Shown here: in pieces, positions 23,680-34,640 of the stretch
Position numbering within the stretch: position 1 is the first letter of the stretch
How the letters are laid out: every line of letters starts with the position of its first letter
NCBI GenBank assembly: GCA_037179335.1
Contig: JAKZHN010000004.1
Location: 1,054,001 to 1,118,000 of the forward strand
Origin: Cyclaneusma minus
Lineage: Eukaryota > Ascomycota > Leotiomycetes > Marthamycetales > Marthamycetaceae
Direction of reading: 5' to 3'
Length of the DNA: 64,000 bases
Position numbers and translations under genes: made by a program
The notes under the pieces: generated by a model
Database searches by the model: none
Told to the model about the DNA's origin: nothing
Seen by the model: the letters and a program-made list of their open reading frames with translations, nothing else

Positions 23680-25748
23680 ATGCCTGAGACTTTCACCACT
23701 CGTCAAACCATGTACGCCAATCAAGCCCAGCAGGCTCGCGGCCAACAGCGCGAGTCTCAGACCGGCAGCTATGCCAGTGGCGCCGCAGCCTCTGTGCAAG
23801 GCCAGGCCGACATGGCAGCTCTCATGAACCAGTTCTCCCAGATCAACATGGGTGGCAACATGGCTGGCAACGTCCCCGCTGCCGGAACTGCTCTCCCGGC
23901 TGGCCATGCTCAAGGCGCTGTGGGCAGTCCTTACTTTGTCACTCCCGATGGCCGCACTGTGTACACCTTGCCTCTTGGAGCTTACCCTGGTGGCCTTGCG
24001 GCTCCCATGGCTCAGATGTCGGACAACAACTACGCTGCCTTCCAGGCCCTGCAGCAACTTCCTCACCAGTCGGCCTACCCCGGCTACCTTGCTGCTGGCT
24101 ACCCGCTCATGCCGTACGGTGTTCCCGGCTTCTACGCCGACAAGCTCGATCTGCACAAGGAAGTCCCCGGTCTTGAGAACCGACGCGGCTCGTACTCCAC
24201 CATTGAGTCCACTCCTGGCACGCCCTTCTACGGTGCTGCCGACGGACGTGATCATGGCATGAACATTGCTGCCATGCGAGGTTCCCCATTGTACTCAACC
24301 CCCTCGCCTCAGCAGCTCTCAGCTGCCGCCCTTGCCCAGCAGATCCAGAAGCCTCTGCCCTACAAGCTGACCATTTCCGAGGCCGAGCTTGACGCTTTGC
24401 TCCAGCAAGCTCCTGCCATCCCCAGAGCTGTTCCCGCTGTGTTCACTCCTTCTGCCAACCTCAGGACTCTCGAGCAGAGCATGAACAACCCAATCTTTGG
24501 CAACCGCAATGTCTACATCCGTGGTCTCCACCCCAACACTGATGATGAGACTCTGGCTGCCTACGCTGCCCGCTTTGGCGCCGTTGAGACGTCCAAGGCC
24601 ATCATCGATACCCAGACTGGCGCCTGCAAAGGGTAAGTTCATTCCACACTCTTGACAATTGACTGCAGCTTGCTAACGATTGCAGATTTGGTTTCTCCAA
24701 GTACTTCGATGTTCGTCACTCTGAGTTGTGCATCCGTGGCTTCTACAAGCTTGGCTACGAGGTTGGATTTGCCAGGGTTAGTGGTGCCGTCTTGTCCTCG
24801 TACAAGTCTCCATTGACTGACCCCCTCCAGGAATCTTTCAACTCTCGTCTCAAGGCTGAAGGTGATGAGAGCTCCACCAACCTCTACGTCTCGAACTTGC
24901 CCAAGGACTTTGGCGAACAGGTGGGTTGATCCTCTATGTTCGTTATAAGCTGCAAATGCTGATCGTGCAACTAGGAACTCGGTGCCATTTTCGAGGACTA
25001 CACTGTCAAGTCGAGCAAGATCTTGCGTGATGATCACGGCAAGAGTCGCGGCGTGGGCTTCGCTCGGTATGCTCTTCAATCATCAGATCACCACCAGAAT
25101 ATTGCGCTAACACTTCACAGCTTCGAGAGCCGCGAGATCTGCGAGGAGATCATTCGCAAGTTTCATGGTGTCCCCATCGGTGATGAAGGTCTTTTGCTCC
25201 AAGTTCGTTATGCGGACACTCCTGCTCAGAAGGACCTCAAGCGAGTCACTACTGAGCGCCGCCAGTTCAGAACGAATGAGTACAATGTTGGTGCATACGG
25301 AAATCCCGAACTTCTCCTTTCCCCCATTTTAACCTCCCCTGTTCTTCCTCGAATGGCCCAGATCGTTCGTCACATCCCCTCCAGAGCCAACGGTTCCTGG
25401 AAGCGGGAGGTCTCGGCTTCGTCGACTAACGGGTAGGCTTACTCCCAGTCTAGTCTTTCGAACCCCTCAACGGTTTCATGAGCTAACTTCTGCTTTCCAG
25501 GTCCGCGTCGACCGTAACGTTCAAAGACATTGAGAAGCATCCTAAGGTTTCTCAGCTCCCCGTCGAATCATCCAAGACATCTGTCAAGTACGTTCCACCA
25601 CCTGACAACACCCTCAACCGTTTCCTAAGATTTGTGCCTAACCAGGTACATCATCAGGATCGAGTGTGACTCCGGAGACGATGGCGCAACGATCGTTCCC
25701 GGCACCTCCCCTGCTGTGGCCACCTCGCCAGCTACTCAGAACATTTGA
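23680..25748 (+). CDS. RNA-binding protein with two RRM domains (RBMS/MSSP-like)
   Basis: Probable post-transcriptional regulator binding single-stranded RNA. The model is join(23680..24632, 24686..24776, 24831..24920, 24975..25066, 25121..25432, 25501..25587, 25646..25748), 575 residues, all junctions in frame. Residues 1-270 are low-complexity, rich in Gln, Ala, Gly, Pro and Tyr. RRM1 spans about 277-349 (RNP2 VYIRGL, RNP1 KGFGFSKY). RRM2 spans about 364-445 (RNP2 LYVSNL, RNP1 RGVGFARF). VRYADTPAQKDLKRVT closes RRM2 and the tail is Ser/Thr-rich. The arrangement is that of the fungal relatives of animal RBMS/MSSP proteins, commonly annotated only as RNA-binding protein. Most introns are 53-58 nt; intron 5 is 68 nt. 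Intron 2 (54 nt) has no in-frame stop, so its retention would add 18 residues. Targets cannot be read from sequence. Confidence 0.9.
24777..24830 (+). other. In-frame 54-nt intron 2 of the RNA-binding protein gene
   Basis: Donor GTTAGT, CTGAC branch-like motif, acceptor CTCCAG. Length divisible by three and stop-free. Splicing gives the family sequence GFAR-ESFNSRLKAEGDE; retention inserts VSGAVLSSYKSPLTDPLQ between the RRMs. Confidence 0.75.
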
Positions 25749-27052
25749 AGCGGACATTCACTTGAGCCCTCCATGGCCATCTTGTGATTCGACATCTTAA
25801 CACCAAAACCCCCGATCGACATCCCCCATGTACACGTCATTATCACCCCAGTCTTACGCCTCCTCATGAAATCCCACATTACATGAAGCCCACGAACCGA
25901 CACACCATTGCTAGATCGGTACATAGATACACGGTCCACGCTCACATGTGGTTACACTTTACTCTGGAGGCTGTTATCAACACATGTTCGATGGACTTCT
26001 GGCATTGTTTCTACGGGGGGCTATTCTGATATGTTTGTTTCTGCGCGGAGCATGATCATTGCGAGTTTGGAGGCTGCTTTTCTAGACGGGACTTCTCACC
26101 GCCTAAAGCTATCAGAAAAGCATCTTCAATGTACTGTTGTCTCTCTCTTTCTACTTGTCGTTGTTTGTCTGTTGCAATCAGAGCATCTCGTTTCAGAAGC
26201 TAGGAATAGGCGAATTGCGCGTCTATCGGCATAATACGGGTGGAATAAACTATCTTGTGTTCTTCGGAATAGATGGTGGCTTGTTCTGCCGGGGTTACCT
26301 AGCTTAATAAGAATGAAACGTATCGGCACAACTTTGAGACTTGCTGTGATCTTGGTGACTTCTTGATTTGTGATCTACCTCCTGCCAGTGTCACCTTGTG
26401 GATTTGAGCTGCTGCTATGTGACGAACTCTTTCTGTGCTCTGGTTCCCCGGAAGCTCACTGCCAAACAACTGCTCTCAAGAAAACGCAAGCTCAAACCAC
26501 AGCTCCTTGGCCCCCTGTCTCACCTCCACGCCAAGACGGCCATGCATAAACCATGCCCAGCCTTGCTCCCCAAAGCCGCGCAACCTTGGTCTATAAAACA
26601 ACTGGGACTCTTCTCCATCACAGTCGTCAAACTGAAACAGTCTGTGGTTCACGGTTCTGCAGGTTCAAACTGGAGACCCCCCCTCCTGTGAACACAGAGG
26701 TCAAGCTCTAGTAGTCTGGGGATGCCAGATTCGACCTTTCTTCAACGCGATGTCTTTGCTGTTTGCAAATAATTATCGTGAACATCCGTGTGATTCTTCT
26801 AAACGTCCCCGATACCTCTGGAGATTCGCGATTACGCTAAATGTCCGTGTTTCCTGAGAAGATTTCCTGGTTCTTCTGGATATTCCGAACTCCTCTGGAT
26901 AAAGTGGATGATAAAGTGGATATCCGTGATTACTCCGAATATCCACAATTCTTCTAGATGGTTCAAACCAATCGGATGAAATGGATGAATGTCCCGCGTA
27001 AACAGTAATATAATATGGTCAAGGTGCTTTATTTGGACTGAGAAGATGTAAA
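25749..27052. other. Convergent intergenic region between the RNA-binding protein gene and RIO2
   Basis: Holds both 3' ends. No gene seen. The 19-20-nt repeat cluster at 26800-26965 lies on the RIO2 side. Confidence 0.6.
26800..26965. repeat. Degenerate 19-20-nt repeat cluster, locus 5
   Basis: Units such as GATATCCGTGATTACTCC and GAATATCCACAATTCTTCT, in the orientation of locus 4. It lies about 90-250 bp past the RIO2 stop codon. Confidence 0.65.
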
Positions 27053-28423
27053 CTAAGTGCCCTCACCAACCTTCAGCTCCCGTAACGAGCCGATTGTGTT
27101 GCCTAGCTTGTCTTTGATAGCATCCCTCTCGTCGATGCTATCCAGATCCAGCCCCTTTTCTGCTGGCTCAACCTCTTCCAACTCCTCTTCTTCTTCTTCT
27201 TCTTCTTCTTCGTATTCTTCATCCTCATCAACCCCTTCTTCCCCGTTCTCGCCGTCTACGTCATCCCGAGGGATTCCTCCCGCATCACCATCAACACCTA
27301 CCTCAGCCATGTAACTCTCCAACTCCTTAGCCATCTTCTTACTAAAGCCCGTAGCCTCAACCTCAATATCTAAGCGCTTAGCGCCTTCAGTTCCAATCAG
27401 CTTCTTGGCATCCGAGAAAAAGGGGCCCGGTTCGGAAGATGTGAAGCCGAATTTCCGGCGGAAGAACGTTTTGATGCATTGCACGTCGCGGTCGAAATAC
27501 ATTTCTGCATTAACGTGGTCCATAGACAGCATTTGCGGAAAGTCGATTAAGATAGGAGTGAGTTTCAGTTTCGGCTGTTGGGGTTTCCCTGCTGCGTCGG
27601 CTGAGTCTTCGGCGATGAGGTCTTCGCGCACGAGGATGTTGAATTCGTTGAAATCGCCGTGGATGAGTCCGTATCTTGCTAGGCGCAAGATCATATCCAT
27701 AAGCTCGGCATAGAGGCCTGCAGGATCGGGGACGGAGGCGATTTGACGGAGGGGAAATGCGTCGATGAGTTCCATGACCACTGTATGGCGAGATTGTGCA
27801 ATAGGTTCGGGAACCACAAAGTCGTTATCGCGGAGGGCGCGCATGAAAGCGTGTTCCTTGACCGCAGCCAGTCTGCTCATGTACATCCAATTGCCGCCCT
27901 GTTCCCGTGCCGCCTTTCCTCTGCGCGCCAGATAATCTCTATTGCTCTTCACGGTCCGAAACGAGATTCGTCCCAGTCTGTGGATTTTGAGAACTCGTTG
28001 CGTCCCGGATGGAGTGGCGACGACGAAGATGTCGGATTCTTTGCCGACGCCGATTTGGTTTCCTACGGAATAGATGGTGGAGGATTTGGTGTGGGTGTGG
28101 AGGGCGAGGTAGTCGAGGCCGCCGTAGGTGAGGCGGTAGCCGTCGTATTTGGCGTTTTTGATGCGCGCGATGAGGTTGGTTTTGGCGAGGGTGGAGATGG
28201 ATTTGGAGACGGCGGAGGGGGAGCGGAGGGAGGAGAGGGAGTGGATTAGGGGAGTGGGGACGAGGGAGTGGTTTTTGGTGCCTTGTTCGACCTGGGATTT
28301 GGATTAGTAGGTGTATATACAGACATTTAAACTTGGATAGTAAATGGAGAGAAAACATACAGCGGCGAGGACTTTCCAGTCCTCGGCGGTCAGGTACCGC
28401 ATCTGCTTCGTGTCGAGTCTCAT
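27053..28423 (-). CDS. RIO2: Serine/threonine-protein kinase RIO2
   Basis: Atypical kinase/ATPase needed for the last cytoplasmic steps of 40S ribosomal subunit maturation. The model is complement(27053..28291, 28361..28423), 433 residues. Exon 1 encodes exactly MRLDTKQMRYLTAEDWKVLA plus A, the family N-terminus, and a 69-nt intron (GTATGT to CCCAG) joins it to VEQGTKNH. The winged-helix domain covers about residues 1-95, with LTYGGLDYLALHTH near its end. Kinase motifs: GVGKESDIFVV (ATP loop), VLKIHRLGR (ATP-binding Lys), HGDFNEFNILV (catalytic Asp 234) and IDFPQM (metal-binding Asp 271). The C-terminal part has a long Asp/Glu-rich run and ends GEGT. Nothing essential appears missing. Starting at the internal GTG (27952) would lose the ATP loop, so the upstream ATG is clearly right. 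Divergent from RPN1. Confidence 0.96.
28292..28360 (-). other. RIO2 intron
   Basis: A 69-nt phase-0 intron with GTATGT donor, CTAAT branch motif and CCCAG acceptor. It restores the conserved LAAVEQGTKNH join. Confidence 0.9.
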
Positions 28424-28824
28424 GATTGCTGATTTGTCGTGTGGTCTGGTTTCTCGAAATCGTCAGCGACGACGAGGGGTGTTGTGGAGGTGGAGTTCGA
28501 TATAATTTTGTGTCGCACCGCATCATCTGTTTCGCCGACATTCCGATAAATCCCAGTCTACGTGGTCTGTGCGTTACGCGCCTTAGTCAGTGCCTGCCTG
28601 AGGCGAAACACGCGAGTTGAAGCTGCGCGGATGGAGCTACCTTGCTCGGAAATCATCATACCTCAGAATCTCCATCACCGTCCATCACCCGCGATCGCAG
28701 AACCGTCTGTCTCTTCCTCGGCCTCGATTTTCAGCTGCGGACCTTCGAGCCCAATTTACGCCATTCTCGACAGCACTAGCAGCCTTCCAATCTTCCACTT
28801 CGCCTTCCATACGCTCTTACCATC
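28424..28824. promoter_or_regulatory. Bidirectional promoter of RIO2 and RPN1
   Basis: 401 bp between two divergent start codons. No TATAAA box on either strand that I can see, and no exact copy of the yeast proteasome element GGTGGCAAA. The RPN1 side is pyrimidine-rich. Sharing one promoter could tie ribosome assembly to proteasome supply; this is inference. Confidence 0.7.
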
Positions 28825-31758
28825 ATGGCCCAAGATGGCGAGAAGCCGACGGCTGTTGACAAGGGAAAGGGAAAGGCTGTCGAGAGCGACGCAAAGAAGC
28901 CGCAGGATCTGAAGAAGGATAAGGATGGCAAGCCTCTGGCTAATGGAAAGAAGGATGAGGAGACGATTGGTGGTAAGCATCGTGTGTTTGGAGGCGACTG
29001 TTGACAGCTTACTGATCGAGCTTCGATAGCTTCCGAGGAGCTGAGTGAGGAAGACCAACAACTCAAGACTGAGTTGGATATGCTCGTGGAGCGTCTGACA
29101 GTATGTACTATGCCTTCTTCTTCCATCGGCTGCTGTCACGTCTTGTTCATGAGGCTGACTTTCTACTAGGAGTCGGATTCCAAGCTGTACAAGCCTTCCC
29201 TTGAGGCCATCAAGGATTCCATCAAGACTTCGACGTCCTCGATGACTGCCGTACCGAAGCCTCTCAAATTCCTCCGACCTCACTATGGACCGATGACCCA
29301 GTTGTACGAGGCGTGGCCAGCCGGTGATGACAAGAGCTCTCTGGCCGATGTACTGTCTGTGATTGCTATGACATACTCGGACGAGGACAGACAAGACACC
29401 CTGAAATACAGGCTATTATCGCCAACATCAGACATTGCATCATGGGGTCACGAATACACGCGGCACTTGGCGCTGGAGCTGGGAGAGGTGTACACAAACC
29501 GCTTGAATGCAGAGGAATCCGTCGATGATCTGGTAGACTTGGCTCGAGTACTGGTTCCCCTCTTCCTCAAGAGCAATGCCGAAGCGGACGCCGTGGATCT
29601 ACTGAGCGAGATGGAGATTATTGAGGAATTGCCAAAATTCCTCGATCAAAACACGTATTCGAGAGCATGCTTATACATGGTCAGCATGGTCAGTCTTCTC
29701 ACATACCCTGAAGACCAGCAGTTCCTCCGCACTGCGCACGACATCTACAAGCAATACGGCCAACTGAGCCAGGCTATCGTTCTTGCTATTCGGTTGAATG
29801 ACCTCAACTTGATCCGGTCCGATTTCGATTCGACAGATGATGCGGCGCTGAAGAAGCAGATGGCGTTCTTGATGGCAAAGCAACAGATTTGGCTGGATCT
29901 TCCCACGGAAACCGAGGAGGAAGAAGAAATTGCACAGTGCCTCAATAACACAAAATTACCAGACCACTTCAAGTCTTTAGGAAGGGAGCTTAACATCCTA
30001 GAGCCCAAGTCAACGGAGGACATTTACAAGTCCCATCTCGAGAGCAGCAGGGTTGCCGGTAACACAGAAAATGGCTCCGCACGACACAACTTGGCTGCTG
30101 GCTTCGTGAACGCCTTCGTCAATGCTGGTTTCGGACAAGACAAGATGATGTTGTTGGACGCAGACAGTGAGACCTGGGTGTGGAAGACCCAAAAGGAGGG
30201 TATGATGTCGACTATTGCGTCCTTGGGCACTCTTCTTCTGTGGGATGTGGAAAATGGTCTGGACAGGGTCGACAAGTACACTTACGCCAAGGAACCCGAA
30301 CTACAAGCTGGTGCTTGCCTTGCAATTGGTATCATGAACTCCGGTGTCAGGATGGACTCCGATCCTGCACTGGCACTGCTCAGTGACGAGAGTAGGCTGA
30401 ATCACGAGAACCCGCTCGTCCGGGTGGCGGCTATCATGGGTCTTGGTCTATCATATGCTGGATCGAATTCGGAGGAACTTCTCACAATTCTGCTCCCCTA
30501 TGTCACCGACACCAACCTCGACATGCATCTGTCTGCAATGGCTGCACTGTCTTTGGGTCTGATCTTTGTGGGATCTTCCAACAGCGATGTCAGCGAGGCT
30601 ATCATCCAGACTTTCTTGGATGATGATCGCAAATCTCAGCTCAAGGACAAGTGGACTCGATTCATGGCTCTTGGTTTGGGCTTGCTGTTCTTCGGCCAGC
30701 AGGAGGAGGTCGATGTTATCCTCGAGACCTTGATGGCCGTTGACCACCCTATGTCTAAGCCAACCTCCGTTCTGGCCGAGATCTGCGCATGGGCCGGAAC
30801 AGGTACAGTCCTGAAAATCCAGGAGCTGCTACACATCTGCAACGACCACGTAGAAGACAGTGACGACAAGAAAGGCGACGAGCTCCTCCAAGCGTACGCC
30901 GTCATCGGCATTGCCCTCGTCGCCATGGGCGAAGACGTCGGCCAGGAGATGGTCCTCCGCCAATTCGGTCACCTCATGCACTACGGCGAAGCCAACATTC
31001 GCCGCGCCGTGCCCCTCGCCATGGGTCTCATTAGCCCCTCTAACCCGCAAATGAAGATCTACGACACGCTCTCGCGCTACTCGCACGACAACGACAATGA
31101 AGTGGCTATCAATGCCATTTTCGCTATGGGTCTTGTCGGCGCCGGAACCAACAATGCACGTCTCGCACAACTGCTCCGCCAGCTCGCATCTTACTATTCC
31201 CGTGACCAGGAGTCGCTCTTCATGGTGCGCATTGCGCAAGGTCTGTTGCACATGGGCAAAGGCACTATGTCGATCAGCCCATTCCACACCGACCGATCAG
31301 TCCTGTCCCGCGTTTCTGCTGCCGGTCTGCTCGCTGTGTTGGTTTCCATGATCGATGCCAAGTCGTTTGTGACAGCCAACCACCACTACCTGCTGTATTT
31401 CCTGGTCACCAGCATGCACCCAAGGTTCTTGGTCACGCTGGATGAGAAGTTGCAGCCCCTGACCGTTAACGTGCGGGTTGGACAGGCGGTTGATGTCGTG
31501 GGACAGGCTGGCAGGCCGAAGACGATTACTGGGTGGCAGACGCAGAGCACGCCCGTGCTGTTGGCGTATGGCGAGAGGGCGGAGTTGGAGGATGAGCAGT
31601 ATGTGAGCTTGAGTGGGGGGTTGGAGGGGTTGGTTATTTTGAGAAAGGTATGTGTGCACACTGTCTTGCAGCCACGTTGAGCTCGCTGCCCCTATTTTAT
31701 GATACCAGGTTGCTGACATCTGAAACAGAATCCCGACTGGGAAGACGGCAAGAGCTGA
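28825..31758 (+). CDS. RPN1: 26S proteasome regulatory subunit RPN1
   Basis: Largest scaffold subunit of the proteasome base; in the family it docks ubiquitin, UBL shuttle factors and Ubp6. The model is join(28825..28972, 29030..29100, 29170..31647, 31729..31758), 908 residues, slightly shorter than yeast Rpn1. The N-terminus is Lys-rich and acidic (MAQDGEKPTAVDKGKGKAVE). ASEELSEEDQQLKTELDMLV opens the conserved region and FLRPHYGPM follows. From about residue 450 come the proteasome/cyclosome repeats: GACLAIGIMNSG, AAIMGLGLSYAG, AALSLGLIFVGS, ALGLGLLFFGQ, AVPLAMGLISPS and AINAIFAMGLVGAG. The C-terminus ends GLVILRKNPDWEDGKS, with NPDWEDGKS on a separate last exon after an 81-nt intron. If that intron is retained the protein ends at 31680. 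Introns are 57, 69 and 81 nt. Confidence 0.97.
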
Positions 31759-32219
31759 ATTAGTTAAAGGCGAAAGACGAGATAGAGGCTTGGGATGCCG
31801 GGTGGGTGGCAAATGGGGCAGGAAATGAGGGGGCTTTGGACCATTGTATTATATCCATTGATAGACGATGCGTCTCTCTCGCTGCCAGCTATGAGAACTC
31901 GGAGATTAATACGAGATGATGCCTTGAACATGTGTTGGCTTTAGTCTCGGAGACTGGGGTTATTCGTGATTATCTAGATGGCTCCTCATGCCGTGCAACA
32001 TTCTATCACTTTGGATATTCTGATCCTTTGTCCTCTGGGACAATCTCAATCACCCGGGAATACCTCAGTCACTCGGGATATCCTCTGTCACTTGGGATAT
32101 ACCCAGCTACTTAGAAACATCCCCAATTGCTAGGAATATGCCCAAGTCACTGATATATCTCAAATGACTCAGTGAATTCCGAAGACTCGAGTACCTGGCA
32201 TAAGGCATCGATTGCAGTT
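31759..32219. other. 3' region of RPN1
   Basis: Holds the RPN1 terminator region and the sixth 19-20-nt repeat cluster. No gene seen. Confidence 0.6.
31955..32175. repeat. Degenerate 19-20-nt repeat cluster, locus 6
   Basis: The clearest tandem phase: GGGAATACCTCAGTCACTC, GGGATATCCTCTGTCACTT, then GGGATATACCCAGCTACTT and further units. It lies about 200-410 bp past the RPN1 stop. Confidence 0.75.
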
Positions 32220-32240
32220 TACAATTCACCTCTACCAATG

Positions 32241-32274
32241 CACGTGACTCGATAGCCAGCTAGGCATATAAAAG
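32241..32274 (+). promoter_or_regulatory. E-box plus TATA core, unit 1
   Basis: CACGTG at 32241-32246 and TATAAAAG at 32267-32274, 26 bp start to start. TCAGTAAGAA follows about 25 bp later. Confidence 0.55.
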
Positions 32275-32753
32275 CCCTCCTGGCTTCCACTTCTTTTCAG
32301 TAAGAACTAAAAAGAGATCGCACCCTGATTACTCATCGCGACACACGGAATAGCATTCCATATCCAGAGAAGGAAATCAAGCGATTTATGATTCAATGGC
32401 ACAAACGTATTCTCGACTACAAGAGGGTTTCTGTAGGAAGTTTCCCAGCAGTTTGTTCCTTGGGTTTAGCTGACAGCAGCGCTCGACAGCGCCAGCAGCT
32501 CTGTCGACTGACAGGAGGGTTGGTCGTTTCGGCAGTTGACGTAGCCGGTGTGGGGAGGGATGAGGAACTGGGCTGGGAATGTGGGATGGCTGGAATTGAA
32601 GGAGGTCCGAGGTAGTTCTTGCTTGGCTTTTTACTTGCGCCTACCTGAGTGGTAAAGAGCAATCTTCGACGGCGTGGTAGTCTACGTGGTCTACAGTGCT
32701 CCTCAGGAGCTGGGGAATGGGAACTTGGCAGTATATGGCAGCAATAGTGATCT

Positions 32754-32865
32754 TATTTATACTCGTGTACAGCTACACCTACAGTACACCCCGACTTCTC
32801 AATGTTGAGTCTTGACCCAGGGGCTACTTTGGGCACGTGATGAGTTGGGGTATGGGGTATAAAAG
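32754..32865. promoter_or_regulatory. Bidirectional promoter-like core, unit 2
   Basis: Minus-strand TATAAATA (32754-32761), CACGTG (32834-32839) and plus-strand TATAAAAG (32858-32865). A perfect 19-bp duplication (GATCAGCTTCTTCCCAGTA) follows at 32874-32913. Confidence 0.55.
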
Positions 32866-33309
32866 TAGCCTTTGATCAGCTTCTTCCCAGTATGATCAGC
32901 TTCTTCCCAGTAAGAAGGTAATGTCCGGAGACGAGATTTGCCTCTGGTGTTTAACCAATGCTCTCGACTGACCGAACGATACGCTAGGTTTTGAGGAAAG
33001 AATCAAACAGACATGGTCTGGTTTCTCGGTTACGAGATGTCCTTAGGTGTGTTCCACCATGGGCGTCGGAGACAACTTGTTCGATAGCAGCAATCAGCTG
33101 TGACAGCAGCTCTATCGACTGGCAGAAGTTCAGTGGGTTTAACAGCCAAGGTAGCCCGAAGATTGGAAGGATAAGGAATTGGATCCGGGAATGTATGATA
33201 ACTAAAATGAGATCTAAGGGAGGTACCCAGTTCTCGCTTGTCCTCTTCTCGTCCTAAAAGTCAAGGTCCGAAGACGAGAAAGCTAGCAGTGGTGCATGAA
33301 TAGAGGTCT

Positions 33310-33405
33310 TATGTATACCCACTTGCGATTACTCTCCAAGCCCCCAGCCTTTTAACATAGGGGCCACTCCTCTTACTCTCACGTGACGAGATAGATGTAT
33401 AAAAG
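33310..33405. promoter_or_regulatory. Bidirectional promoter-like core, unit 3
   Basis: Minus-strand TATACATA (33310-33317), CACGTG (33380-33385) and plus-strand TATAAAAG (33398-33405), 18 bp from E-box start to TATA start. Confidence 0.55.
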
Positions 33406-33904
33406 CACCCTTGGAGCCAACCTTTTCACAGTAAGAAAAATATTCCTGAGAATCAAATTCGAGGTCACGACAAAGTCGGCCGCGACTTGCCTTTGGTGCT
33501 TAGCCATCGCTAAAAACTGATCGACCGATACGCGGATTTCTGCAGAAAGATGTCGCAGCTTTTGATACTGCATGCTACAAGATTTTCTCAAGCATTTCGC
33601 CAGAAGCCGGGTCCGGGGGAGGCTTGTTTGACAGTAATAATCAGCTGCGACAGCAGTAGTCTGTCGTGGCAGCAGATTCGTCGACTGGCAAAAGTTCTGT
33701 GGCATCGACAGCCAATCCTAGGGTTTTGGGGAAGAGGGTGTCGCATTTGAGAATGCGCAATGTTAACAACTGAGATCAAGAACATACCAAGTTTTTACCC
33801 TTCCATCATATGCCTGGATAGCTACGGGTAACCTTCAACCGGGCAATCTGAACTTTGTCTATTGGACTGAAGAACTTGAGATGATATTGCAGCAATAGGG
33901 CGCC

Positions 33905-33992
33905 TATTTATACTCACTTCTCAGGTCTTTGAGTTTTGACGTATGAGAGTCGCTTCTAAGCTTCTGCACGTGACGAGATTCAGGTATAAAAG
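33905..33992. promoter_or_regulatory. Bidirectional promoter-like core, unit 4
   Basis: Minus-strand TATAAATA (33905-33912), CACGTG (33967-33972) and plus-strand TATAAAAG (33985-33992). CACGTGACGAGAT and GTATAAAAGCA are shared exactly with unit 3. Confidence 0.55.
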
Positions 33993-34640
33993 CATCCTTC
34001 AAACCGCCTTCTTTCTAATAAGCTACGACAAAGGCCCGGAATTTCAATTACGACTGAGGTCACCACAAAAGCACGGAAATGGCCTTGTTTATGTTCATGT
34101 GTCGATGATCGACCGACTGAGAGGCTGGGCTCGTGTATGAGATCCAAAGATTCTGTGAGTTTTGGGCTACAACCTTCGAAAGTATTTTCAGAAACAGCCT
34201 GTCTCAGGAAGAGCTTATTCGACAGCAGTGGTCCGTCGCGGCAGCAGCCTCATCGGCTGGCAGCATTTCTAACTCCACACAGTGGACATATAACATTCGC
34301 GAAGTTTTTCCAAATCTAGTCAGTGTTCGAAGGATTCTGTAAGCAAGATACCCCAAGAAGCCTTCCTAATCGACCTGCCGTCCGGTGTTGAGAGGGTAAG
34401 ACTTGTGAAGTTGTAGCATATGTTGTGTCCATGAACAAGAAAGAGCAAAGGAGCTGGAGAGGACGCTTGTTTTATACCTGGGAAGTCTTGGCTTACCTAA
34501 GCTCTGCAGTGCTGTTGGCTCTGGAGTCTTTGATGGGGGCGTCTAAGCCGAATCAGAAATGACGACAAGCTGTAGGCTGTATCCAGACTTCCTAGGTCCC
34601 ATTGTACATTGTACAATGTCAGGTAACTGGACCGAGGACC

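Larger units (their letters stand above)
32220..34640. repeat. Tandem array, left part: four diverged units of 546-593 bp
   Basis: Unit cores start at CACGTG 32241, 32834, 33380 and 33967. Each has CACGTGA, then TATAAAAG, then in three units a CAGTAAGAA-like motif, and about 230-300 bp later a CAG-rich segment (CGACAGCAG and CGACTGGCAG variants). Upstream of units 2, 3 and 4 a TATA box faces the other way. Sequence between motifs is diverged but alignable by eye. Possible origins are decayed small genes with their promoters or a promoter-bearing satellite. Confidence 0.65.

Noticed and set aside
27057..27314. Serine-rich plus-strand frame
   Set aside because: Antisense of the Asp/Glu-rich RIO2 tail.
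27053..27952. Short RIO2 model starting at GTG 27952
   Set aside because: The frame stays open upstream with the ATP loop and winged-helix domain, and splices to an ATG exon that matches the family start.
28424..28824. Yeast proteasome control element GGTGGCAAA
   Set aside because: No exact match on either strand.
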